Shown: piece after piece, positions 1 to 5,701 of the stretch
Position numbering within the stretch: position 1 is the first letter of the stretch
Layout: every line of letters begins with the position of its first letter
Origin: Spirochaetales bacterium
Lineage (GTDB): Bacteria; Spirochaetota; Spirochaetia; Treponematales; UBA12059
Assembly: GCA_004525355.1 (NCBI GenBank)
Contig: SPCK01000081.1
Span: 1-7,990 of the forward strand
Direction of reading: 5' to 3'
Length of the DNA stretch: 7,990 nt
The notes under the pieces: model-generated
What the model was told of the DNA's origin: nothing
The model's database searches: none
Seen by the model: only the letters and a program-made list of their open reading frames with translations
Position numbers and translations under genes: made by a program

Positions 1-24
1 CCCTTCCGGATTTGCGGTGGGCGC
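1..24 (-). promoter_or_regulatory. Probable ribosome-binding region of the next gene (fliR expected)
   Basis: After the fliQ stop the minus strand continues for 24 nt and ends at the window edge with GGAAGGG (positions 1-7), a purine-rich Shine-Dalgarno-like run. In the spirochaete operon fliR follows fliQ directly, so this is most simply the fliR ribosome-binding site with the start codon just outside the window. A GTG overlapping the fliQ stop (26-28) could open another frame, but the few codons visible do not resemble a FliR N-terminus. Confidence 0.4.
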
Positions 25-294
25 TCACCCGGTCATCTCCGGTATGAGGGCGAACAGGCCTTTCGTGTACTCGCCCAGCGTGGCGAACATCCAGCCTGCC
101 AACAACGCCAGAACCAGCATGATGGCGGCTATCTTTGGCACGAAGGTGAGCGTTTGCTCCTGAATACTGGTCGTTGCCTGCAGGATGCTAATAACCAGTC
201 CAACGACCAAGGCCGTTATCAGGATGGGTCCGGCCAGGATCAGGATCTGCGTGATGGCCCCCGAAACGAGGCCGGAGATCTGTCCGATGCTCAT
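25..294 (-). CDS. fliQ: FliQ, flagellar type III export gate subunit
   Basis: FliQ is a small membrane protein that joins FliP and FliR in the export gate inside the basal-body MS ring, through which rod, hook and filament subunits leave the cell. The 89-residue product has the family's usual length. It has two hydrophobic helices (about residues 15-40 and 52-75) around the FliQ signature GLVISILQATTSIQEQTLTF (residues 32-51). The frame stays open upstream to 345, but the start at 294 is chosen because it gives the standard N-terminus MSIGQISGLV, has AGG about 8 nt upstream, and sits in a 4-nt ATGA overlap with the fliP stop, a usual sign of translational coupling. Identification is firm. Confidence 0.97.
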   Translation of the reverse strand: MSIGQISGLVSGAITQILILAGPILITALVVGLVISILQATTSIQEQTLTFVPKIAAIMLVLALLAGWMFATLGEYTKGLFALIPEMTG

Positions 295-1181
295 GACGTG
301 TACCTCATGTAGGATTCGATGAGCTGCCGCGTTATCAGGCCCCATCCGTCAACGAGCACGAACAGGATCAACTTGAACGGCGTGGAAATCATGACCGGTG
401 GAAGCATGATCATACCCATCGACATCAAGGTGGAAGCCACGACCATATCGATAATGATGAAAGGAATGAATAGCAGAATTCCTATCTTGAAGGCGACCGT
501 CAACTCATTCAGGATAAAAGCAGGTATCAGGACATACGTCGGGACGTCAGCAAGCGACGCCGGCTTGGCGAGTCCGCGCATGTTCATGAACAAGCGGATG
601 TTTTCAGGATTATCCTTCATCTGAGAGTACATGAACAGTCGAAACGGCTTTTCCGCCTCGCGGTAAGCCTGTTCGACGTTCATCTGTCCATCCATCATGG
701 GTCGTACCGCCTTTTCATACACCTGGGAAAAAGTCGGCCACATGATGAACAGGGTCAGGAAGAACGCTACTCCCATCAGCACCTGAGCGGGTGGAACCTG
801 CTGGAGGGACAGGGCGCGCTTGACGAAATCGAGCACGATCGAGATTCGTAGAAAACTGGTCAGCAGGATGATGATGCTCGGCGCCAGGGACAAAACCGTC
901 AGGATCAGAAGCAGCTGCAGGCTGAAGGCAACCTCGCGGCCGTTCTGCGGAGAGCGTACTGAAAGATCCACCAGCGGGATGGCGGAAGGCAACCCGGGTA
1001 ACGCCGAGGTGGCCCCGGCAGCCCCGGCGGGAAAATCGCCGATACGCGGCGTAGCCAGGGGTATCGGCACCTCTGTCGCGGTATCCGCGGGCACAGAGGG
1101 GAACGGTCTCGTTTGAGCGTCCTGGGCATAGGCGGCGCCAAACGCTGCGAACAGAATCAACAACGGCAAGAACCTACGCAC
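291..1181 (-). CDS. fliP: FliP, flagellar type III export gate subunit
   Basis: FliP forms the core of the FliPQR export gate in the inner membrane. The 296-residue product starts with a signal peptide (residues 1-19, AYA before Q20). A Pro/Ala-rich periplasmic stretch follows to about residue 75. Then come the FliP membrane regions: a helix around 86-119 containing LAPSIIILLTSFLRISIVL, a second around 134-150, and the C-terminal pair around 214-275 with FIIIDMVVASTLMSMG and MLPP. The start is GTG (1179-1181). No in-frame ATG lies nearby, and GGGAGGGG sits immediately upstream. An ATG overlaps this GTG out of frame and reaches a stop after eight codons. The signal peptide and the four-helix core are normal for FliP. 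The gene follows a 215-nt spacer rich in inverted repeats and overlaps fliQ by 4 nt. Confidence 0.97.
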   Translation of the reverse strand: MRRFLPLLILFAAFGAAYAQDAQTRPFPSVPADTATEVPIPLATPRIGDFPAGAAGATSALPGLPSAIPLVDLSVRSPQNGREVAFSLQLLLILTVLSLAPSIIILLTSFLRISIVLDFVKRALSLQQVPPAQVLMGVAFFLTLFIMWPTFSQVYEKAVRPMMDGQMNVEQAYREAEKPFRLFMYSQMKDNPENIRLFMNMRGLAKPASLADVPTYVLIPAFILNELTVAFKIGILLFIPFIIIDMVVASTLMSMGMIMLPPVMISTPFKLILFVLVDGWGLITRQLIESYMRYTS

Positions 1182-1183
1182 AT

Positions 1184-1191
1184 CCCCTCCC
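1184..1191 (-). promoter_or_regulatory. Ribosome-binding site that fixes the GTG start of fliP
   Basis: GGGAGGGG on the minus strand ends 2 nt before the GTG at 1179-1181. The GGAGG core is 4 nt from the start codon, somewhat close but complementary to the 16S tail. It decides the start because no in-frame ATG is available near the signal peptide. Confidence 0.65.
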
Positions 1192-1258
1192 GAAGGTCGG
1201 CCGGAGCCGTCATGAAATATTGAAAAGCCTAATCCACGAAAATTCGGTCAGCATTGCA

Positions 1259-1292
1259 GGATATCATGCAGATTTTCGCATCCGTGATATCC
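1259..1292 (-). repeat. Inverted repeat (8-bp arms, 18-nt loop)
   Basis: GGATATCA (1259-1266) and TGATATCC (1285-1292) pair perfectly. Inside the loop TGC and GCA could add three more pairs. It lies between fliO and fliP and has no T-tract after it, so it does not look like an intrinsic terminator. Confidence 0.6.
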
Positions 1293-1342
1293 GAGGCTCA
1301 TTCAAAAGTCAGGAGACTTTTGAAAAAGGCCCATCTGCATGA
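1264..1342 (-). repeat. Long-range inverted repeat (10-bp arms)
   Basis: TCATGCAGAT (1264-1273) and ATCTGCATGA (1333-1342) are perfect reverse complements. They enclose the hairpin at 1301-1324. The left arm overlaps the left arm of the competing repeat at 1259-1292, so the transcript could switch between two folds. Confidence 0.6.
1301..1324 (-). repeat. Perfect 10-bp hairpin with 4-nt loop
   Basis: TTCAAAAGTC and GACTTTTGAA pair perfectly around a 4-nt loop. It is AT-rich and is not followed by a T-run on the minus strand, so it is more likely an RNA-processing, stability or repeat-element structure than a terminator. Spaced GGC and GCC outside the stem could extend it through an internal loop. 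Confidence 0.7.
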
Positions 1343-1396
1343 ATCGCTCAACCGAATTGGAAAAGGCCCGTATAACCGAAACCAAGTACGTATAGG

Positions 1397-1969
1397 TCAG
1401 AATTTCTTGAGCCGGTCTCGCTGCTTCGCGTAAAAATCGCTGGAACGGCCTTGTCTTGACGTGCCGCCAGCCCGTGGCTTTAGTAGTGATGATAATACGG
1501 TTGAAAAATCCTGCCTGGGCACGTCCGGAGATTTCTGGGCGTTCAGGGTGAGCTCGTCGATAAGTTCCTTGTCCTGAATCTCAGCGATCAGCGAAAGCGC
1601 GGCATCCGTGGACCCCAGGAGCCAAGCCTTGGTACCCACTGATGCGACGAGCAAGCTGCGGCCTGGCCCAACCTGATTCGTCGCCAAGATCTTGAGCGGG
1701 GAATCCGACATCGGCTTTGGTCTGGACGAACGCCGGATCAGAGCGTAAAGCCCATATATTGCAGCGATCACGAATCCGAGTACGAGTACCATGCGGAGTA
1801 TGTAGGGAAGTATCGATGTAGATGCTACGCTCGTACCAGGCTCTGCCGCAGCGTCGCTGATCACGAGGGTGGTTTCATCTACGGGAGTCGGTGCCTCCTG
1901 TGCCCATACCCCCGAGGATATGACAAGGCAGAAGACCGGCACGCAGAGGATGCGGATGGCACTATTCAC
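1397..1969 (-). CDS. fliO: FliO, flagellar export gate assembly protein (FliZ of spirochaete nomenclature)
   Basis: FliO helps assemble the FliP ring of the export gate and is a poorly conserved membrane protein. The 190-residue product from the chosen start has a signal peptide (residues 1-23, VWA before Q24), a short periplasmic segment, a transmembrane helix at about 54-78 followed by the basic RRSSRPK, and then a cytoplasmic FliO domain (about 88-145, with PLKILATNQVGPGRSLLVAS and KAWLLGSTD). The C-terminal tail is rich in Arg, Lys, Ser and Gly. The frame is open upstream to 2023, but the GTG at 1967-1969 is preferred: GGAGGGG lies just upstream and this start gives a clean signal peptide. 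An ATG at 1987 would add six polar residues before it. The place between fliY and fliP is the standard one. Confidence 0.88.
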   Translation of the reverse strand: MNSAIRILCVPVFCLVISSGVWAQEAPTPVDETTLVISDAAAEPGTSVASTSILPYILRMVLVLGFVIAAIYGLYALIRRSSRPKPMSDSPLKILATNQVGPGRSLLVASVGTKAWLLGSTDAALSLIAEIQDKELIDELTLNAQKSPDVPRQDFSTVLSSLLKPRAGGTSRQGRSSDFYAKQRDRLKKF

Positions 1970-1972
1970 GTT

Positions 1973-1979
1973 CCCCTCC
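1973..1979 (-). promoter_or_regulatory. Ribosome-binding site that fixes the GTG start of fliO
   Basis: GGAGGGG on the minus strand, with its GGAGG core 5 nt before the GTG at 1967-1969. The in-frame ATG candidates at 1987 and 2023 have no comparable site. The same GGAGGGG string precedes the GTG of fliP. Confidence 0.65.
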
Positions 1980-2078
1980 GCGGGCATTGTAATCCAGAAT
2001 GCGTACTGTGGCAACAAGTCCATGGGCTATATGGAAAAGCTGCCTGCCGGGAGCATGGGAAAATGGCAGTACGACTAC

Positions 2079-2097
2079 CCTTGCATGAACGGCAAGG
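2079..2097 (-). repeat. Small hairpin just downstream of fliY
   Basis: CCTTGC and GCAAGG form a perfect 6-bp stem with a 7-nt loop, about 10 nt after the fliY stop. No T-run follows on the minus strand, so a terminator is not supported. It lies in the 137-nt fliY-fliO spacer (1970-2106), which otherwise holds no minus-strand gene apart from the fliO ribosome-binding site. Confidence 0.45.
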
Positions 2098-2106
2098 CAG
2101 TGAACC

Positions 2107-3240
2107 TCAGCTCAAATCAGCCATGCGCTCCATAGGGGAGACGATCTCGGTAACGCGGACACCAAAATTCTCATCGATGACCACGACCTCGCCCTTGGCT
2201 ATCAACTTATGATTGACCAGAATATCGACGGGCTCGCCGGCCAGTTTGTCCAACTCGATGATCGTGCCTTCGCCAATTCCCAGAATATCCTTGATAAGTT
2301 TCTTGGTACGTCCGAGCTCGACCGTGAGCTCCATGTAGACGTCCATGATGAGGCCGATATTACCGCTTTCCTGTCCGCCGCGTCCCATGTTCAGGTTGGC
2401 GAACTGTACCGGTTGCACGTTGGGCGCGGCCATACCCATCATCGGGGAAGCATAGCCACCGGGTTGCTGCTGCCCTCCCATCATCGACTGCTGGTACATG
2501 GGCTGCTGCTGGTAGCCACCCTGTGCCATACCGCCCATGCCTTGTTGCTGGGCTTGCATGCCGCCTGGGGGAGCGGCTTGTGATTCCGCGGGACGAACGC
2601 CTGAGGCCGCAGCGATATCCTTGACGAACGACAGCGAAAAAATCTCCCAAATATTGAATGCCTCGCCGCCTATGGTCAGATCGTACTGGATCCTGGTAAA
2701 TTCACTCGCGGGGAACCTGGCGATCGCCTTGGGTCCGAAAGAACCATCGGCAGCCTCTGTCTGGATACTCCTGTTACCGGTCTTCTCCGTAAACAGGGTG
2801 ATCTGCGTACCGGTCATGGAGGAAACGCATTCCGATACGGCTGATATGGCCATCTCGTCCATATCGGTCAGTGAATCGTCCTTGTTCGCCAGAGAGGCGA
2901 TACGAACGGCTATGTCCTTGGGCAAGAGAAATATATGGTCGCCGGGAATCCCGCCTATCATATCCACCCGGATGGCCAGGATCTCGTCCGGCAGGGATGG
3001 TAGCATACCGTCCCGAGTTGTCACATCCACCTTGACGGGACCCAAAGATACATCCTGACCGGTGATCATGGACAGATTATGCGCCTGGGTCGCGCCGATC
3101 GAATCGAGCATATCCCTGAATGCGGCCAACTCTGCTGTTGGCTTGCCGGCCGCCGCCGGTTTGGGAGCTCCGCCCGTTCCCGGATCCAGTCCCGCGAGAA
3201 GGGAATCTATCTCGTCCTGCGAGAGCGCGCCGTCACTCAT
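2107..3240 (-). CDS. fliY: FliY (FliN/FliY family), flagellar motor switch protein
   Basis: A C-ring switch subunit that, with FliM and FliG, sets rotation direction. The 377-residue product has four parts. Residues 6-17 (LSQDEIDSLLAG) match the CheY-P-binding peptide of FliM. Residues about 35-210 form a CheC/FliY-like middle domain. Residues about 217-290 are a low-complexity Gln/Gly/Met/Pro linker. Residues about 295-371 are a FliN-type SpoA domain (VYMELTVELGRT, LDKLAGEPVDILVN, VVVIDENFGVRVTEIVS). In the middle domain the two E-x-x-N phosphatase motifs appear lost: the first aligns as S47/A50 and the second as E137/S140. The ATG at 3240 is chosen over an in-frame GTG at 3252, because GGTGAGG (3247-3253) then serves as ribosome-binding site. 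The gene overlaps the fliM end by 8 nt. Confidence 0.95.
   Translation of the reverse strand: MSDGALSQDEIDSLLAGLDPGTGGAPKPAAAGKPTAELAAFRDMLDSIGATQAHNLSMITGQDVSLGPVKVDVTTRDGMLPSLPDEILAIRVDMIGGIPGDHIFLLPKDIAVRIASLANKDDSLTDMDEMAISAVSECVSSMTGTQITLFTEKTGNRSIQTEAADGSFGPKAIARFPASEFTRIQYDLTIGGEAFNIWEIFSLSFVKDIAAASGVRPAESQAAPPGGMQAQQQGMGGMAQGGYQQQPMYQQSMMGGQQQPGGYASPMMGMAAPNVQPVQFANLNMGRGGQESGNIGLIMDVYMELTVELGRTKKLIKDILGIGEGTIIELDKLAGEPVDILVNHKLIAKGEVVVIDENFGVRVTEIVSPMERMADLS
2383..2580 (-). repeat. Low-complexity Gln/Gly/Met-rich linker inside fliY
   Basis: Residues about 221-286 of FliY consist mainly of Q, G, M, P, A and Y with repeated QQQ units (for example GGYQQQPMYQQ and GGQQQPGGY). At DNA level it is a run of degenerate CAG/CAA and GGC/GGT codons. 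It joins the CheC-like domain to the FliN domain and is expected to be disordered. No exact tandem repeat is evident, but length variation between strains is plausible. Confidence 0.8.
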
Positions 3241-4267
3241 AAGTGTCCTCACCTTCCGCGGCCAGCTCTTCGTACTCTTCCTGACCGAATTCTTCCAGTT
3301 TCTTGACGATCTGCACCGCCATCTTTTTTCCGATTACGCCTGGGCGACACAGAAACTTTTTCTTGTTGCCGACATTGAGTATCATGGGGTCATCAATCTT
3401 GACATTATAGAGACGAATGATGTCAAGGAGTTGGAGGTTGAGAACGTCCCGGACGGTCACCTGGATACGACCGATTTCCGCGATCACCGGTACGTCAATC
3501 GTGGACAATTTCTCCTTGAGAATATTGAGATTCTCTGTAGTCGCACCGCGCCGTACCGACGAATACCAATACTGCGCCGACAGCTTGGAGATGATGGGCT
3601 CGATGGTAAGGTAGGGAATGCAGAGATTCATCATACCTTCCACCTCGCCAATCTTGGTCTCCAGGGTGACGAGAACGACCATTTCGGTCGGAGGGACAAT
3701 CTGGGCAAACTGTGGATTGACTTCTATCTGGGACAGGCGCGGCCTGAGATCGATCACCTGTGTCCACGCCTCGCGCAGGTTACCCAGGATTTTGACTATT
3801 ATGCCTTCCATTACCGAGTACTCGATATCCGTCAGCTCGCGCGTCAGCTTGGAGCCTTCTCCAGCGCCTCCGAAGAGCCTGTCGATGATGGTAAAGGTTA
3901 CGGAAGGATCGATCTCGAGAATTATCTGTCCCTTAAGCGGATCCATGCTCACGACGGCGAGGGTCGTAGTCGTGGGTATGGAGCGGATGAACTCCTCGTA
4001 GGTAAGCTGGTCCACGCTGGCGACGTGAACGTTGACCAGTATGCGCAACGATGCGGAGAGGGCCGTGGTGGTCAACCGCGCGAACGTCTCGTGCATGTTC
4101 TGCACGGTGCGCATTTGCTCCTTGGAAAATTTGTCGGGACGCCGAAAATCGTAGATCTTGATCTTCCTTGAATCCGTGGTCGACTGTACGTTTTCAAGGG
4201 ATGTATCCCCGGCGTTGATCGCGGTGAGGAGCTGGTCTATTTCGTCCTGGGACAGGACTTCGGTCAT
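3233..4267 (-). CDS. fliM: FliM, flagellar motor switch protein
   Basis: FliM is the middle C-ring subunit; it binds phosphorylated CheY through its N-terminal peptide and passes the signal to FliG. The 344-residue product has the family's normal length. It begins with the CheY-binding peptide (residues 5-14, LSQDEIDQLL). The CheC-like middle domain (about 40-235) includes LFGGAG (131-136) in the region linked to FliG contact. A SpoA domain (about 255-325) ends with NKKKFLCRPGVIGKKMAVQI. The tail (326-344) is very acidic. The frame is open 51 codons further upstream, but the start at 4267 is clear: GGAGAG lies 5 nt before the ATG and MTEVLSQDEIDQLL is a typical FliM N-terminus. A 115-nt spacer with possible promoter signals precedes it. 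Confidence 0.97.
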   Translation of the reverse strand: MTEVLSQDEIDQLLTAINAGDTSLENVQSTTDSRKIKIYDFRRPDKFSKEQMRTVQNMHETFARLTTTALSASLRILVNVHVASVDQLTYEEFIRSIPTTTTLAVVSMDPLKGQIILEIDPSVTFTIIDRLFGGAGEGSKLTRELTDIEYSVMEGIIVKILGNLREAWTQVIDLRPRLSQIEVNPQFAQIVPPTEMVVLVTLETKIGEVEGMMNLCIPYLTIEPIISKLSAQYWYSSVRRGATTENLNILKEKLSTIDVPVIAEIGRIQVTVRDVLNLQLLDIIRLYNVKIDDPMILNVGNKKKFLCRPGVIGKKMAVQIVKKLEEFGQEEYEELAAEGEDTYE

Positions 4268-4382
4268 GCGTTCTCTCCACCCATCATAATGGCATATAAA
4301 AGCGCTTTCTGCAATGTTGCAGCCTGTTTTACTTGAAGGGCTGCGATCAAAAAAACCCGGTTTGGCGCAGTACCGTACGCGA
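4268..4382 (-). promoter_or_regulatory. fliL-fliM spacer with candidate internal promoter
   Basis: On the minus strand a sigma-70-like pair can be read: TTGCAG (4309-4314), a 17-nt spacer, then CATTAT (4286-4291), about 20 nt before the fliM start. The same bases overlap a sigma-54-like arrangement, GG (4323-4324), 10 nt, then GC (4311-4312), as AGGCTG, CAACA, TTGCA. Each set is an imperfect match, and both could be chance. A run of seven T follows an ACCGGG sequence near 4349-4360, but its stem is weak. Either signal would let fliM and the genes after it be transcribed apart from the stator genes. Confidence 0.3.
4309..4322. repeat. Short palindrome upstream of fliM
   Basis: CTGCAA and TTGCAG are perfect 6-bp arms around a 2-nt centre, the form of a small operator. 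It overlaps the -35-like box of the candidate fliM promoter, which is why it may matter. At this length it can also arise by chance. Confidence 0.4.
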
Positions 4383-4934
4383 TCACATCTGCGTTCGCTT
4401 GAAATCCTGGAAATAGACATCCTTGATGGCCGGCTTGGTAAGAAGCCGGTTCAGGCGCTCCCGGATTTCTTCCTTGAGCATACGCTCCCGTTCAGGAAGG
4501 AGTTGGCTGATAGGCTTGGTACTGAAGAAATTCCGCAGGTCGTCCTGGATCTGGTAACGCCTGCTGGTCAGCTCGGTCTGAATGGTCTTGTCTTCGGCCT
4601 CGTACGCGAGGTTGATCTGAACGATGATAGCCCATGGCTCGTTATCGATCGTATTTGTGCTGATCTGATCCAGATTGGTAAACGTCGCATATATAGGCGT
4701 TGAAGCCTGATAATCCTCACTGCTCGGTACCGAGGTCATCGGTTTAGCCTGTTGATTGAGGATTCCCACCGTGACGACGACTATCACCACAATGAATATT
4801 ACAGCGCCCAAGCCTATGCCTATCCATTTGAGCAACCCGAGAATGGCTTTGCCACTGCCCTTTCTCTTGGGTTTCTCTATGACATCCGGGCCCTCTCCGA
4901 AATCGGCTCCGCCCTTGTCGAAATCGTCGCTCAT
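4383..4934 (-). CDS. fliL: FliL, stator-associated flagellar basal body protein
   Basis: FliL is a single-pass inner-membrane protein that surrounds or supports the MotAB stator; in spirochaetes it affects motor torque and flagellar orientation. The 183-residue product has an acidic, then basic, cytoplasmic N-terminus (1-31), one transmembrane helix (about 35-59), and a periplasmic FliL domain (about 75-183). The latter carries family features RRYQIQDDLRNFFSTK (125-140), a charged helix (148-165) and the end KDVYFQDFKRTQM. AGGGGAG lies 10 nt before the ATG, and the gene starts 20 nt after the motB stop. Its place after motB fits the function. Confidence 0.95.
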   Translation of the reverse strand: MSDDFDKGGADFGEGPDVIEKPKRKGSGKAILGLLKWIGIGLGAVIFIVVIVVVTVGILNQQAKPMTSVPSSEDYQASTPIYATFTNLDQISTNTIDNEPWAIIVQINLAYEAEDKTIQTELTSRRYQIQDDLRNFFSTKPISQLLPERERMLKEEIRERLNRLLTKPAIKDVYFQDFKRTQM

Positions 4935-4954
4935 GGCTTATCGCTCCCCTGCAT

Positions 4955-5689
4955 CTACAGATGCCCTTCGTCCAGAATAATGATATCCACGCGCCTGTTG
5001 TAGGCGCGGCCTTCTTCCGTAGCGTCGTCAGCGATCGGTACCGTGTCGGCCAAGCCCGAAACCTGGAATCTCGCCTCCGGAGCGCCGAAATCCGTCAGGT
5101 AATGCAGGACGTTCAGCGACCTTGCGGAGGACAATTCCCAATTGGAGAACCAGGGGCCTGCCGGATCGGTCGGAGACGAGTCTGTATGCCCTTCGATCCT
5201 GAATTGCCTTCCCGCCAATTCATCGGACTTGAGCAGTTCTGCGAGTCGAATGAGCATCGTCCGGGTCTCTTCTATATTGATATCGGCGCTGGCCGGCCGG
5301 AAGAACGCGTCCGAGGCAAGCGATATGACCAAGCCCCGCTCATCGGAGCTGATCCGTACCTTGTTCGACTTGATTTCCGGTTGAAACAGCGAGACCGCCT
5401 TCTTCTTCGCAGTAGCCAGCATTCTGCCTTTCTCCATCGATGGAAGGGTCCCGATCGTGTTGCCAAGCTCCGCGAGCTTGCCTGTGGCAAGCGTGTTCCC
5501 GCCGGGTGAAGCGCCCATGCCGATGTTGTTCAGGCTGGAAATCATTTGATTGATCTGGATGACGTCCGCGTCGGTGGTATCGAACAACGCGACGAAGAAC
5601 ACGAGAAGGAGCGTAATCATGTCCCCATAGGTGACCAACCAGTCTGGTGTACCACCTTTGTGGATTCTCTCCCTCTTCTTTCGGGCCAT
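4955..5689 (-). CDS. motB: MotB, flagellar stator protein
   Basis: MotB pairs with MotA as the proton-driven stator and anchors it to peptidoglycan. The 244-residue product has a basic N-terminus, then PDWLVTYGDMITLLLVFFVA (15-34). In this stretch Asp23 matches the essential proton-carrying Asp of MotB (Asp32 in E. coli). A linker follows, then an OmpA-like peptidoglycan-binding domain (about 112-240) with IEGHTDSSP (165-173), the helix NWELSSARSLNVLHYL (183-198) and NRRVDIIIL (231-239). Length is near the family norm. The Tyr-Gly-Asp-Met sequence favours proton rather than sodium use, but this is inference. It starts 12 nt after the motA stop, with AGGGAGAAGG just upstream of the ATG. Confidence 0.97.
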   Translation of the reverse strand: MARKKRERIHKGGTPDWLVTYGDMITLLLVFFVALFDTTDADVIQINQMISSLNNIGMGASPGGNTLATGKLAELGNTIGTLPSMEKGRMLATAKKKAVSLFQPEIKSNKVRISSDERGLVISLASDAFFRPASADINIEETRTMLIRLAELLKSDELAGRQFRIEGHTDSSPTDPAGPWFSNWELSSARSLNVLHYLTDFGAPEARFQVSGLADTVPIADDATEEGRAYNRRVDIIILDEGHL

Positions 5690-5701
5690 CGACCTTCTCC
5701 C

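Larger units (their letters stand above)
1182..1396 (-). other. fliO-fliP spacer, non-coding, rich in inverted repeats
   Basis: This 215-nt stretch holds no convincing gene on either strand. It contains a perfect 10-bp hairpin (1301-1324), an 8-bp inverted repeat (1259-1266 with 1285-1292), a longer-range 10-bp pair (1264-1273 with 1333-1342) and a short direct repeat AAAAGGCCC (around 1324-1332 and 1361-1369). The 8-bp and 10-bp pairings use overlapping bases, so they cannot form together. A weak sigma-70-like box pair (CTGACT, 17 nt, TATCAC on the minus strand) lies within it. The stretch ends in the strong fliP ribosome-binding site. Confidence 0.6.

Noticed and set aside
26..28. GTG overlapping the fliQ stop as the fliR start
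   Set aside because: The codons that follow are basic and polar, unlike the hydrophobic FliR N-terminus, and the GGAAGGG at the window edge suggests a start further on.
1301..1324. 10-bp hairpin as a rho-independent terminator
   Set aside because: The stem is AT-rich and no T-run follows on either strand; fliP and fliQ downstream are intact and need to be transcribed.
3062..4171. A 369-codon open frame on the plus strand, antisense to fliM
   Set aside because: The minus strand encodes a full and unmistakable FliM. The antisense frame has no recognisable domain, an odd His/Asp/Arg-rich composition and no ribosome-binding site, so it is a shadow.
4349..4375. Possible intrinsic terminator after fliL
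   Set aside because: Seven T follow on the minus strand, but the stem before them is only 4 bp (CGGT/ACCG) with a long loop. Not enough for a terminator, particularly inside an operon.
4268..4420. Possible 51-codon N-terminal extension of FliM from an ATG at 4420
   Set aside because: It would overlap the fliL end, has no family similarity, and the ATG at 4267 has a good ribosome-binding site and the canonical FliM N-terminus.
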